This document shows, in pieces, positions 36,576 to 45,765 of a stretch of DNA of 64,000 nucleotides; position 1 is the first letter of the stretch; every line of letters begins with the position of its first letter. Source of the stretch: Clostridiales bacterium 1_7_47FAA (GTDB lineage: Bacteria; Bacillota; Clostridia; Lachnospirales; Lachnospiraceae); NCBI GenBank assembly GCA_000155435.1, contig DS990262.1:830459-894458 (forward strand), read 5' to 3'. The translations under genes and the position numbers were made by a program. The notes beneath the pieces were generated by a model. That model searched no databases, was not told the origin of the DNA, and saw only the letters and a program-made list of their open reading frames with translations.

Positions 36576-37985
36576 TTACTTTTGGCGTAGCCTTCCTGTT
36601 TTAGCGCATACCAGGATGAATACAATGGGTAAGATGAATGCCGCAAGGTTGCCAATCACATATCCAGACAGCGCCGGAGGATATACGATTGTCAGTCCGG
36701 GAAGTCCTGTTAATGCAAAACCGATAGCCTTTACATCTAAAAGCTTCATTACAGCGCCGCCGATTCCGGCGCCTGTGATGGCACAGATAAAGGGAACCAT
36801 GGAATCTTTAATATTGACTGCGAAAATAGCTGGTTCAGATACTCCAAACAGTGTTGGGAAAAAGGATGACATGGCAATCTCGCGGTTTTTGGAACGCTTT
36901 TTAGCTAACAGATACATTCCGATACAGGCACCGCCCTGGGCTATGATGGATACGGACCACAAGGGCTGGATATAGTTAAAGCCTGTATTGGCAACAAGGC
37001 TGGCTTCGATGCCTTGGATGGCATGGTGCGTACCTGTGATGACAAGGGGCTGAAGCAGGGCGGCAAATGCAAATGCTCCCACAACTCCGCAGCGGTTATA
37101 GAGGAAGTCCGTGACAATACCAAGGCCGTGTCCGATTACATTGCCAAGGGGGCCGAAGACCAGAAAAAGCGCCAGGCCGGACAGCAGCAGGGTTAGGGAC
37201 GGGACTACAATGAAAGATACAACCTGGGGGACATGTTTTTGCAATGTCTTTTCAGTCTTGGCAAGAAACCAGGAAACGAGGATGGCTGAGAATACACCGC
37301 CCTGGAAACCTACAATTGGTGTCTGGATGCCAAGCAGGTTCCAATATTCAGGTAAGGCTCCGGCTGCGGCTGCATTGGCGTCCATCAGTCCGGGATGGAT
37401 CATGATGCAGCCAAGTACGATGCCAAGGATTGGATTTCCGCCAAAACGCTTTACAGCAGAATAGGTAATGAGTACCGGTAAAAATGTGAAAGTGGCTGCG
37501 ATGATGTTCAGGCAGGCGGCAAAGTCGGCCACGGCCTTGCTCTGATCCGCCAGTGAGCCGTCAAGTCCGAATAACCCGGCAGTGGTCAGGAGGGACTTAA
37601 TACCTACAATCATGGCTGCGCCTACAAATGCGGGGATAATCGGCACAAAAATATCACTGAAAATCTTAAATGCCCGCTGAAGGAGTTTCAAATCTTCGGT
37701 TCCTTCCTTTTTGACTTCAGCCACTGTTGATACGCCCAGCCCGGTCAATTGGATGAATTCCTCATAAACAGCATCCACGGTCTTGGTGCCGTAAATAATC
37801 TGCAGCTGTCCGCTGTTAAAGAAAACCCCCTTTACGCCATCCAGGTTCTCCAACGCCTCTTTATCATACTTGGCGTTATCATTTAAAATCAGACGAAGCC
37901 GCGTGACGCAATGGGTGGCCTTAGATACATTTTCCTTACCGCCAATCAGCGGAAGCACTTCGGAAGCCATTTTCCTGTAATCCAT
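36576..37985 (-). CDS. PTS sucrose-type EIIBC component
   Basis: 469 residues. The N-terminal EIIB domain has the phosphocysteine in KATHCVTRLRL (Cys26). The C-terminal EIIC domain (about 105-465) has about 10 membrane helices, with LFGVSEPAIFAVN corresponding to the GITE-like substrate motif. No EIIA domain is fused, so an EIIA-Glc-type protein from elsewhere must phosphorylate it. Upstream is a promoter holding two identical LacI operators. Pairing with GH32 makes sucrose the likely sugar. Confidence 0.92.
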   Translation of the reverse strand: MDYRKMASEVLPLIGGKENVSKATHCVTRLRLILNDNAKYDKEALENLDGVKGVFFNSGQLQIIYGTKTVDAVYEEFIQLTGLGVSTVAEVKKEGTEDLKLLQRAFKIFSDIFVPIIPAFVGAAMIVGIKSLLTTAGLFGLDGSLADQSKAVADFAACLNIIAATFTFLPVLITYSAVKRFGGNPILGIVLGCIMIHPGLMDANAAAAGALPEYWNLLGIQTPIVGFQGGVFSAILVSWFLAKTEKTLQKHVPQVVSFIVVPSLTLLLSGLALFLVFGPLGNVIGHGLGIVTDFLYNRCGVVGAFAFAALLQPLVITGTHHAIQGIEASLVANTGFNYIQPLWSVSIIAQGGACIGMYLLAKKRSKNREIAMSSFFPTLFGVSEPAIFAVNIKDSMVPFICAITGAGIGGAVMKLLDVKAIGFALTGLPGLTIVYPPALSGYVIGNLAAFILPIVFILVCAKTGRLRQK

Positions 37986-38036
37986 AACTTAAATCCTCCT
38001 TGATTTTGTAGCAGAGTGAATGATACTGACAGAACG

Positions 38037-38079
38037 TGGAACGTTCCATATTTGACTTCAGTATACATGGAACGTTCCA
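38037..38079. promoter_or_regulatory. Twin LacI-type operators
   Basis: Two identical perfect palindromes TGGAACGTTCCA at 38037-38048 and 38068-38079, 31 bp apart (about three helical turns). One fills the spacer of the PTS promoter and the other lies just past the start point. The adjacent LacI protein is the likely ligand. Confidence 0.88.
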
Positions 38080-38088
38080 CGTTGTCAA
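38060..38088 (-). promoter_or_regulatory. Promoter of the sucrose PTS operon
   Basis: On the minus strand TTGACA (38088-38083), 17 bases, TATACT (38065-38060). It is near consensus, with an operator embedded in the spacer. Confidence 0.88.
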
Positions 38089-38100
38089 TATGTATTTGAA

Positions 38101-38139
38101 AAAAATAAAAAAAATAAGGCCACCCTTATAACCGGGTGG
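38101..38139 (-). terminator. Terminator overlapping the end of the lacI gene
   Basis: On the minus strand CCACCC and GGGTGG pair (38139-38134 with 38125-38120), the loop containing the TAA stop. The sequence CCTTATTTTTTTTATTTTT follows. It separates lacI transcription from the PTS promoter. Confidence 0.82.
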
Positions 38140-39115
38140 TCTTGCCCTGAATGAATGTCACTGGGAATAACTTATAATGTTCAACCTCCTCACCGGCAAT
38201 CTGCCGGCAGAGGGTGTCCACAGCATAAGCGGCAATCTCTTCTACTGGCTGCGCCATGGAGGATATCCGGATTCTGTCATTGGCATGGCTTTTTATACCG
38301 TCAAATCCAATGATCTGCAAGGTATCACCGGCTATGGCAGGACAGTTATAGGCCTGCAGGGAATCCATCAGATATTCTGCGTAGCGGTCAGCAGCGGCAA
38401 AGACTCCGTCCAATGGGGTTCCGTCCTGGAATTCCTGCTTTACAAAATGGTCGATTTCCCGGATGAACTCCTGGGAACCGGAGGAAGAGTAAAGCTCGGC
38501 ATAAGGTATATCATTTTCGCAGCAGTAACTTACAAAACCATCCCGGCGCAGTTTGGTGACTCCGTTCTCATCAGAAAGGCGGCCTACAAATGCCAGTTTC
38601 CTGCAGCCCAGTTCCCGGAGCTTTTTGGCAGCCATCACGCCGCCCTGGAAGTTATCTGTGCTGACAAAGGGAATCCTGGAATTAAAGTACCGTTCAATGG
38701 CTACCATCGGGATGTTGGCATCTGCAACATAGGGAGCAATGTCACTGTAAGTAATGGAGAGGATTCCGTCTACCTGGTTTTCCTTTGCCATGGTGACATA
38801 TTCCAGTTCCAGGTGGTAATCATTTTGGGAGTTGCACAGCAAAAGTTTATAACCGCGGCGGCGCAGTTCCTGCTCCACATCGTTGGTCAATTTGGAAAAG
38901 AAAGGGAACCAGACGGTAGGAAGTATGAGCGCCACTGTATGGGTGCGGTTGGATTTCAGGCTTCTGGCATAAGCATTCGGCACATATCCCAGTTCTTTGA
39001 TGGCCTGCTCTACCTTTGCTTTATATTCCGGCCGGACCTTCACATGATTGATTACATTGGATACGGTCCCTCTGGATACTCCGGCCAACTTGGCCACATC
39101 ATTTATGGTTACCAT
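38126..39115 (-). CDS. LacI-family transcriptional regulator
   Basis: 329 residues. The N-terminal helix-turn-helix TINDVAKLAGVSRGTVSNVINH (residues 3-24) is followed by the hinge and a periplasmic-binding-protein-like ligand domain (about 60-325; FPFFSKLTNDVEQELRRRGY, IGFDGIKSHANDRIRISSMAQP). AGGAGG precedes the ATG. It is transcribed in the same direction as, and just ahead of, the PTS/GH32 operon, whose promoter carries two TGGAACGTTCCA palindromes. It is probably the sucrose-responsive repressor. A palindrome CTATGAAATCATAG sits at 39135-39148, near its own start. Confidence 0.93.
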   Translation of the reverse strand: MVTINDVAKLAGVSRGTVSNVINHVKVRPEYKAKVEQAIKELGYVPNAYARSLKSNRTHTVALILPTVWFPFFSKLTNDVEQELRRRGYKLLLCNSQNDYHLELEYVTMAKENQVDGILSITYSDIAPYVADANIPMVAIERYFNSRIPFVSTDNFQGGVMAAKKLRELGCRKLAFVGRLSDENGVTKLRRDGFVSYCCENDIPYAELYSSSGSQEFIREIDHFVKQEFQDGTPLDGVFAAADRYAEYLMDSLQAYNCPAIAGDTLQIIGFDGIKSHANDRIRISSMAQPVEEIAAYAVDTLCRQIAGEEVEHYKLFPVTFIQGKTTRL

Positions 39116-39209
39116 TGGTATTACCTCCTGGATGCTATGAAATCATAGTGTTGTCTACCATTGTACCAAAATACCGTTTGGATGGCTAGTACATCTTTGA
39201 CCGGGCGGT

Positions 39210-40010
39210 TTATCTTTCCAGCATCCAGTCCAGGATCCTGCGGATATAAACATCCCAGAAATCCCAGTTATGCCCGCCTGGCCCTTCTTCGTAGACAAGG
39301 TCTGCCTGCATGTCTTCCATGCGCTTTTTCACGGAACGGTTAATCTCATATAGGAAATCCCCGGTACCGCAGGCCTGATACAGCCTGGGGGCCGTATTAT
39401 CATTCCTGCACTGCCCATACAGGGCGAACAGATCCCTGTCGCTGCCGGAAAGCGCTTCCGGGTTCTGGAAGATATCATGCCATGGGAATGGGTTATCTAT
39501 GGCGCCACCCGTTGCCTGCTTATATAAAACCGCGATGTCCAGTGCCCCGGACATGCTGGCAGCCTTGGCATACAGATGAGGCGCTGACAAGGCCAGGTAC
39601 CAGGCTCCGTAGCCTCCCATGGAGAACCCGGCGATGTAGGTATCTTCCCTTTTTTTGGAAACGGGGAACACGCTTGTGATGAACATGGGAAGTTCTTCCG
39701 TAAAAAAGGTGCGGTAGGCGCTTCCGCGGTACATGTCCTGGTAGAAGGAATTGCCTGCGGAGGCCATGACCACGGCGCAGCGCCGTTCCTGGGCATACCG
39801 CTCGATATTGCTGTAACGGATCCAGGAGCTGAAGTCCCCATAAGCGCCGTGCAGAAGGTAGACCACGGGCAGCCCGGTTTCATATTGGTACTGTTTTTGT
39901 ACGTCCTGGTCCACAATCTGTTCATTTCCCTGCGGGGTTGGGATGATTACATTGATTGCAATATTATTTCCCAGTGTAGAACTATAATAGTGACATGTCA
40001 TACTTGCCAT
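39210..40010 (-). CDS. Esterase of the EstA/S-formylglutathione-hydrolase type
   Basis: 266-residue alpha/beta hydrolase of the 'putative esterase' (tributyrin-esterase-like) family. LPVVYLLHGAYGDFSSWI forms the oxyanion region. The nucleophile Ser is in IAGFSMGGYGAW, and the catalytic His is in GPGGHNWDFWD near the C-terminus. No signal peptide. GGAGGG lies 6 bases before the ATG at 40010; a longer frame starts upstream of that site. It is divergent from the GH31/TRAP operon across a large inverted repeat, so both sides may be co-controlled. It may deacylate the glycoside handled by the neighbouring operon. Confidence 0.88.
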   Translation of the reverse strand: MASMTCHYYSSTLGNNIAINVIIPTPQGNEQIVDQDVQKQYQYETGLPVVYLLHGAYGDFSSWIRYSNIERYAQERRCAVVMASAGNSFYQDMYRGSAYRTFFTEELPMFITSVFPVSKKREDTYIAGFSMGGYGAWYLALSAPHLYAKAASMSGALDIAVLYKQATGGAIDNPFPWHDIFQNPEALSGSDRDLFALYGQCRNDNTAPRLYQACGTGDFLYEINRSVKKRMEDMQADLVYEEGPGGHNWDFWDVYIRRILDWMLER

Positions 40011-40067
40011 AAAAATCCCTCCATAATCAAAAATTATTTTCATTATACAGGAAACGAAAATCTTATA

Positions 40068-40280
40068 CTAGACGGAAATTGCCCTGTCTGGCCTGAAAAT
40101 GAACGTATATTGTTCTTTTGAATCGGATGGGATTTTTTGTAAGCAATCGTATTTTAGTGAAAATACATGATAAATAGGGGGGATTCTTATGATTTCCTAA
40201 ATAAAATACGAAAAATCCCATTTCGTTCAAAAGAGCAAGATATGCAAAGTTTCAGTGTAAATACTGCAAAATCCGTCTAG
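40068..40280. repeat. ~210-bp imperfect inverted repeat in a divergent promoter region
   Basis: Paired blocks are symmetric about position 40174: CTAGACGGA (40068-40076) with TCCGTCTAG (40272-40280), TTCTTTTGAA (40113-40122) with TTCAAAAGA (40226-40234), and ATGGGATTTTT (40127-40137) with AAAAATCCCAT (40211-40221). There is no gene inside. It fills the 325-base gap between the divergent esterase and GH31 genes. The likely meaning is two copies of one cis-regulatory module facing opposite ways; a miniature mobile element is an alternative. Confidence 0.75.
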
Positions 40281-40335
40281 CTTTTAAACCTGCTTTTCCG
40301 TATGATTGAACCAGAATGATTCAAGGAGGAACGGT

Positions 40336-42837
40336 ATGAAGGTATGTAAAAAGGCAATTGGAATCTGCTCTAGGGATGGTTATTATTCCATTCAGACCAA
40401 TTGTGTGGAAATCCGTATATGGTTTCTGACAGATTCCATCGTAAGGATCCGGGCCGGGTTTGACGGGGATTTCGCAGAAGGGTCCTATAGCCTGGTCATG
40501 ACTGCATGGGAGGATTCCATGGATGATCTGATGAAGGATTACAGGAAACGGATCCAGACTGCATGGTCCGGACTGACGGATGGAGAGGAACGGGCGGTAA
40601 TCCAGGGTAAGCAGCTGAAGGTCGTGGTGGATAAGGAGCCGTTTGCCATCCGCATCTATGACCAGGACGGAACCATGCTTCATGGGGATATTGTGGACCT
40701 GGCCTACCAGGAAGATTCCAACCACCGCAGGATCCATACCAGCGAAATATCGCCGGAAGATTGTTTCTATGGGTTTGGGGAAAAGAGCGGGGAGTGGAAT
40801 AAAGCCCAGAAATACATGTGCATGAGCCCAAAGGATGCCATGGGCTATAACCCCAAGGAGACGGATTCCTTGTACAAGCATATTCCTTTTTATATTAAAC
40901 TGAACCGCAGCACCAGAAAAGCAGTGGGGTATTTTTACCACAACACGGCTGAATGTGATTTTGACATGGGACGTGAGAAAAGTAATTACTGGAACATGCA
41001 CAGCCGTTACCGGACCGATGCGGGCGATATTGACCTGTTCTTTATTGCAGGTCCGGCTGTCCGCCAGGTTGTGGAGCGGTATACGGACCTGACGGGGAAA
41101 TCCGCCATGCTTCCGCGCACGGCGCTGGGGTACCTGGGTTCATCCATGTATTATCCGGAACTGGAAGCGGACTGTGATGACGCAATCCTGGAATTTATTG
41201 ATACCACGAAGGAAGAGGATATACCTGTGGACGGGTTCCAGCTCTCGTCCGGATACACCTCCCAGGAAACGGAGGAAGGCTTAAAACGCTGCGTGTTCAC
41301 CTGGAATAAGAAGCGTTTTAAGAATCCGAGGAAGTTCTTTTCAGAAATGAGGAAGCGGGGAATTACCGTGTCTCCCAATGTAAAGCCCGGAATCCTTCTG
41401 GCCCATCCGGATCTTGAGAAGATGAAGGAACGTGATATTTTTGTAAAGGACAGTGAGGGGGACGGACCGGGCATCGGCACCTGGTGGGGCGGAAAGGGCG
41501 TGTTCGTGGACTTTACGAAACCGGCTGCCAGGGCTGTTTGGAAGGACATGCTGAAAAAGTCAGTCCTGGAAATGGGGACCAGCTCTGTGTGGAACGATAA
41601 CTGCGAATATGACAGCCTGGTTGATAAAGACTGCCGCTGTGATTTTGAGGGAAAAGGGACTACCATAGGCCAAGTGAAGGCTGCCATGGCTAACATCATG
41701 TGCCATGTAACGGCGGAGGCCGTGAGGGAAACCTTTGATAATACCAGGCCATTCATCGTCTGCCGTTCCGGACACGCAGGAATCCAGCGGTATGCCCAGA
41801 CCTGGGCAGGGGATAACCTGACCTGCTGGGAGGCGCTTAAGTATAACATAGCCACCATCCTGGGCATGAGCCTGTCCGGCGTTGCCAACCAGGGCGCTGA
41901 TATCGGAGGCTTTTACGGACCGTCCCCGGAAGCTGAGCTGATGGTAAGATGGGTGCAGAACGGCATTTTCCAGCCCAGGTTTTCCGTGCACTCCGTGAAC
42001 ACGGACAATACGGTAACCGAACCATGGATGTATGGGGACTGTACCGGATATATCCGGGATGCCATCAAGTTCAGGTACCGGATGATTCCCTATCTCTATT
42101 CCCTGATGGAGCGCGCCCATGAGACAGGACTTCCTATCATGGAACCTATGTGCAGCGCATTCCAGCAGGATCCGGCCTGTTATGAAGAGGGCGTGGATTT
42201 TATGATGGGCGATTCCCTTTTAGTTGCCAATGTGGTGGAAAAAGGCGCCGCGGTCCGCAGGATTTACCTGCCGCGGGAAGAGCGGTTCTATGATTTCTAT
42301 ACACGTAAGGCATATGAAGGCGGACAGACCATTGAGATACCGGTCACATTATCCAGCATTCCCCTGTTTGTACGCGGGGGAGCCATTATTCCCATGGCCC
42401 TGAACCAGATGGATAACCTGGCGGGGGAGAAGGCTGAAGGCATCTGCCTCTTATGCGCCCCGGACCGTGACGGTTCATTTACCCTTTATGAGGATGACGG
42501 GATTACGGAGGACTACAAAAAGGGCGGTTATCTGAAGACAGGGATTACAATGACCGCAGGCATCCGCACCATCCTTTCCTTCAGGCAGGAAGGGGATTAT
42601 GAAACGGCGGTGGAGGACATGCAGATAGATATGATCCACAGGGAAAAGGCGCCGTTTGGAGTGACTGTGGATGGGGAGCAGCTGCCCCATTTCCTTCACC
42701 GGAAGAAATACGAAGCGGCCCGGGTTGGATGGTATTACAGCCAGACGCTGAAATCCGTACAGATAAAGTATCCGAACCCTAAAAAAGACTATGATTTAAT
42801 CATTTCATTCGAACAGTTTGATATGATTGGAATGTGA
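40336..42837 (+). CDS. GH31 family alpha-glycosidase
   Basis: 833 residues with the GH31 plan: an N-terminal beta-sandwich, an (alpha/beta)8 barrel and C-terminal beta domains. The nucleophile is Asp421 in SSVWNDNCEYD, and the acid/base is Asp493 in QTWAGDNLT. CRSGHAGIQRYAQTW, GFQLSSGYT and ADIGGFYG are also family-like. No signal peptide, so it acts on imported material. AAGGAGG precedes the ATG at 40336; the longer frame starts with a TTG before it. GH31 includes alpha-glucosidase, alpha-xylosidase and sulfoquinovosidase. The TRAP system behind it favours an acidic glycoside, but the specificity is open. Confidence 0.9.
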   Translation: MKVCKKAIGICSRDGYYSIQTNCVEIRIWFLTDSIVRIRAGFDGDFAEGSYSLVMTAWEDSMDDLMKDYRKRIQTAWSGLTDGEERAVIQGKQLKVVVDKEPFAIRIYDQDGTMLHGDIVDLAYQEDSNHRRIHTSEISPEDCFYGFGEKSGEWNKAQKYMCMSPKDAMGYNPKETDSLYKHIPFYIKLNRSTRKAVGYFYHNTAECDFDMGREKSNYWNMHSRYRTDAGDIDLFFIAGPAVRQVVERYTDLTGKSAMLPRTALGYLGSSMYYPELEADCDDAILEFIDTTKEEDIPVDGFQLSSGYTSQETEEGLKRCVFTWNKKRFKNPRKFFSEMRKRGITVSPNVKPGILLAHPDLEKMKERDIFVKDSEGDGPGIGTWWGGKGVFVDFTKPAARAVWKDMLKKSVLEMGTSSVWNDNCEYDSLVDKDCRCDFEGKGTTIGQVKAAMANIMCHVTAEAVRETFDNTRPFIVCRSGHAGIQRYAQTWAGDNLTCWEALKYNIATILGMSLSGVANQGADIGGFYGPSPEAELMVRWVQNGIFQPRFSVHSVNTDNTVTEPWMYGDCTGYIRDAIKFRYRMIPYLYSLMERAHETGLPIMEPMCSAFQQDPACYEEGVDFMMGDSLLVANVVEKGAAVRRIYLPREERFYDFYTRKAYEGGQTIEIPVTLSSIPLFVRGGAIIPMALNQMDNLAGEKAEGICLLCAPDRDGSFTLYEDDGITEDYKKGGYLKTGITMTAGIRTILSFRQEGDYETAVEDMQIDMIHREKAPFGVTVDGEQLPHFLHRKKYEAARVGWYYSQTLKSVQIKYPNPKKDYDLIISFEQFDMIGM

Positions 42838-42854
42838 GGACAGGAAGGAGATCC

Positions 42855-43883
42855 ATGATTATGAAAAAATTCGCAGGCTTACTGACAGCGGCCGTCATGA
42901 CCGCCCTGACCCTGGCCGGATGTGCCGGTTCGGGGGCATCGGGCAGCGCTGATGCAACGGCAGAACATCCATTGGTGCTGAATCTGGCCCACAACCTGGC
43001 GGAGAACCATATTACGTCAATCGCCCTGCAGGAGTTTGCAGATAGTGTGGAGGAAAAGAGCGGCGGGCGTATCCAGATAAAAATCTTTCCCAACGGGACA
43101 CTTGGCTCCGAAACAGAGGTGTTAGAGCAGCTGATGGCGGGGGTGGTGGACATGACCCGCGTATCGGCCCCCGGACTTGCGACGTATAATGAAGGGTATC
43201 ATGCATTTGGGCTTCCCTACATATTTGATGACAATGAGAACTACTATAAGGTAATGGGGTCAGGGCAGATGGGGGAATTTTTCCGCTCCAGTGAGGCGGA
43301 CGGATTTGTCACGCTGACCTATTACACTTCAGGCTCCCGTTCCTTTTACACCATAGACCGGCCCATCCGCACACCCAAGGACCTGGACGGATTAAAGGTG
43401 CGTGTACAGGACATGAAGTCCCAGACAGATATGATGAAAGCCCTTGGCGGCACTCCGGTTGCAATGGCCATGGGCGATGTGTATACCGCCCTTCAGACCG
43501 GGATCATCGATGGGACGGAGAACAATGAAACAGCGCTGACCACCGGAATGCACGGCGAAATCTGCAAGTTTTATTCAGTGGACCAGCATACCATGATTCC
43601 CGATGTCCTGGTCATTGCCACGGATACCTGGGAGAAGCTGTCACAGGAGGACAGGCAGATCCTGATTGACGCGGCAGGGGAATCTACCAGGAACCATATC
43701 GAGAAATGGGAACAGGCAGTGGCAGAGGCAGTGGAGACAGCCACCAACGACATGGGGGTAACCTTCATTGAGGATGTGGACAAGGATGCGTTCCGCTCAG
43801 CCACGGCGGATATGATTGAGAGCTATAAGGCGCAGTATCCAAAAGTAGGGGATGTGCTTGATATCATCAATTCAGTGGAATAG
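42855..43883 (+). CDS. TRAP transporter solute-binding lipoprotein (DctP family)
   Basis: 342 residues. The signal peptide has lipobox LTLAGC (Cys23 if the ATG at 42855 is used; the ATG at 42861 is also possible), fitting a Gram-positive anchor. The mature domain is DctP-like: LNLAHNLAENHITSIALQEF, IFPNGTLGSETEVLEQLMAG, FGLPYIFDDNENYY, and GLKVRVQDMKSQTDMMKALG with the conserved Arg that usually binds a substrate carboxylate. It would capture an organic or sugar acid for the membrane subunits encoded next. Confidence 0.92.
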   Translation: MIMKKFAGLLTAAVMTALTLAGCAGSGASGSADATAEHPLVLNLAHNLAENHITSIALQEFADSVEEKSGGRIQIKIFPNGTLGSETEVLEQLMAGVVDMTRVSAPGLATYNEGYHAFGLPYIFDDNENYYKVMGSGQMGEFFRSSEADGFVTLTYYTSGSRSFYTIDRPIRTPKDLDGLKVRVQDMKSQTDMMKALGGTPVAMAMGDVYTALQTGIIDGTENNETALTTGMHGEICKFYSVDQHTMIPDVLVIATDTWEKLSQEDRQILIDAAGESTRNHIEKWEQAVAEAVETATNDMGVTFIEDVDKDAFRSATADMIESYKAQYPKVGDVLDIINSVE

Positions 43884-43893
43884 GAGGGGGATT

Positions 43894-44394
43894 ATGGAAC
43901 AGTTCTTTACCAAATTAAAGCGGGGGATGATATTCCTGCTGTCATGGATTGCGGCTATCCTTCTGGTGGCCATGAGTTTTCTTGTTATTTACCAGGTATT
44001 TACCCGTTATGTGTTAAACAGCCCCAGCGATTTTACGGAGGAGATTGTCCGGTATCTGCTGATATGGACCGGTTTCATGGGCGCGGCCTATGGATTTTGT
44101 ACCAGACAGCACATGGCCCTGCTTCTGCTCCATAATAAGATGACGCCTGAAAAGAGAAGGCTTCTGATGATATTTATCGATGTGCTGATATTTGCCTTTG
44201 CCCTGGCAATCCTGACAGTGGGCGGCGCCAAGCTTGCAGTCAGCGCAAGAAAAGAGTTCTCGGCCCTGCTGGGCATATCCAGAAGCCTGGTATACAGCAT
44301 GGCCCCAATCTCGGGAGTGTTCATCATGGTTGCACAGCTTATCAATATCTGGGAAGATGTGACCGGGATTACCATTAAGGAGGAGGATAGATAA
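43894..44394 (+). CDS. TRAP transporter small membrane subunit (DctQ family)
   Basis: 166 residues with four membrane helices. The conserved EEIVRYLLIWTGFMGAAYG segment and the following GxxxHMALxxL-like motif (CTRQHMALLLL) identify DctQ. AGGAGGGGG lies just before the ATG at 43894; the longer frame starts inside the previous gene. It forms the permease with DctM. Confidence 0.9.
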   Translation: MEQFFTKLKRGMIFLLSWIAAILLVAMSFLVIYQVFTRYVLNSPSDFTEEIVRYLLIWTGFMGAAYGFCTRQHMALLLLHNKMTPEKRRLLMIFIDVLIFAFALAILTVGGAKLAVSARKEFSALLGISRSLVYSMAPISGVFIMVAQLINIWEDVTGITIKEEDR

Positions 44395-44396
44395 GT

Positions 44397-45698
44397 ATGA
44401 ATATAGCGATTACTGCTCTTGTATTGTTCGGGGTTTTTGCGGTATTACTGATTCTGGGCTGCCCTATTTCCATCAGTATTGCAATTTCCTCCATTGCCAC
44501 CACCCTGGTGAACCTGCCCTGGGACCAGACCAGCTTCATCGTCATGCAGAAGATGAACAGCGGCGTGGAAAGTTTTTCCCTTCTTGCGGTCCCGTTATTC
44601 ATACTGGCAGGTAATATCATGAACAACGGCGGCATTGCCAGAAGGCTGATCCGGTTTGCCCAGCTTCTGTCCGGACGCATTCCAGGCTCCCTGGCACATA
44701 CCAATGTGCTGGCCAACATGTTCTTCGGCGCCCTGTCCGGTTCAGCGGTGGCGGCGGCTTCCGCTATCGGAGGCATCATGGCTCCCATGGAAGAGGAGGA
44801 AGGATATGACCCTGCGTTTTCCACCTGCGTGAATATTGCATCGGCGCCAACCGGGCTTTTGATCCCGCCAACCAGCGCGTTTATCGTATACTCCACGGTT
44901 GCAGGCGGCGTATCTGTTTCAGCCCTGTTCATGGCGGGCTATATACCTGGCATATTAATGGGCCTCAGCACCATGGCCATTGCATACTGTTATGCGAAGA
45001 AGCACAATTATCCTGTGTGCCAGAAGGTTACGGCCTCAGAAGCAGTCAGGATTACCCTGGACGCCATACCCAGCCTGCTTCTGATTGTGATTGTCATCGG
45101 CGGTATTGTGGGCGGTATCTTTACGGCCACGGAAGGCGCAGGCATCTGCGTGCTGTACTGCCTGATCCTCTCGCTGTTTTACCGTTCCCTGACCAGGAAG
45201 AGCTTTATGAAAATCCTGCTCAACAGCGCGGCAACCAGCGGCATCATCCTGTTCCTGATATCCGCATCCTCGGCAATGTCATGGGTGATGGCCTATACAG
45301 GTATCCCGGCGGCCATCAGCAATGCAATCATGTCCATTTCCACCAACAAGTACGTGATCCTGCTTCTGATGAACCTGGTGCTTCTGGTGGTGGGCATGTT
45401 CCTGGATATCACACCGGCCTGCCTGATTTTCACGCCTATTTTCCTTCCCATTGTCCAGAGCCTGGGCATGGATCTGGTCCAGTTCGGCGTGGTGCTGACA
45501 TTCAATATGTGTATGGGTACCATGACGCCTCCGGTAGGCTCGGTGCTGTTTGTTTCCTGCGGTATCAGCAAGGTGCCCATTGAACGGGTGTTCAAACCCC
45601 TGCTGCCCTATGTGGGGGCGCTGCTTATCGTGCTTCTTTTAGTCACCTATGTGCCGGCGGTTTCCCTGGCGCTTCCAAGGCTTATGGGACTCGTCTGA
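44397..45698 (+). CDS. TRAP transporter large membrane subunit (DctM family)
   Basis: 433 residues, about 12 membrane helices, ion-transporter-superfamily fold. Family motifs: VPLFILAGNIMNNGGIARRL, GSAVAAASAIGGIMAPMEEEEGYDP, SAPTGLLIPPTSAFIVYS, FTATEGAGICVLYCL and the C-terminal MCMGTMTPPVGSVLF. It starts 3 bases after DctQ ends. Together with DctP/DctQ it drives Na+- or H+-coupled uptake. Confidence 0.94.
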   Translation: MNIAITALVLFGVFAVLLILGCPISISIAISSIATTLVNLPWDQTSFIVMQKMNSGVESFSLLAVPLFILAGNIMNNGGIARRLIRFAQLLSGRIPGSLAHTNVLANMFFGALSGSAVAAASAIGGIMAPMEEEEGYDPAFSTCVNIASAPTGLLIPPTSAFIVYSTVAGGVSVSALFMAGYIPGILMGLSTMAIAYCYAKKHNYPVCQKVTASEAVRITLDAIPSLLLIVIVIGGIVGGIFTATEGAGICVLYCLILSLFYRSLTRKSFMKILLNSAATSGIILFLISASSAMSWVMAYTGIPAAISNAIMSISTNKYVILLLMNLVLLVVGMFLDITPACLIFTPIFLPIVQSLGMDLVQFGVVLTFNMCMGTMTPPVGSVLFVSCGISKVPIERVFKPLLPYVGALLIVLLLVTYVPAVSLALPRLMGLV

Positions 45699-45710
45699 TG
45701 ATTCCCGCAT

Positions 45711-45740
45711 TGCCCCGGCAGGCTTGCCGGGGCATTATTG
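45711..45740 (+). terminator. Terminator/attenuator inside the TRAP-esterase operon
   Basis: TGCCCCGGCA (45711-45720) pairs with TGCCGGGGCA (45725-45734), followed by TTATTG. The T-run is short, so partial read-through into the esterase and DUF3237 genes is likely. Confidence 0.65.
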
Positions 45741-45765
45741 TATCCATGATAGGAGGAATAGGAAA

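Noticed and set aside
40188-40200. Mini-gene after GGGGGG in the centre of the inverted repeat
   Set aside because: The ATG is followed by a stop after two codons; too short to be meaningful beyond a possible leader peptide, for which there is no support.
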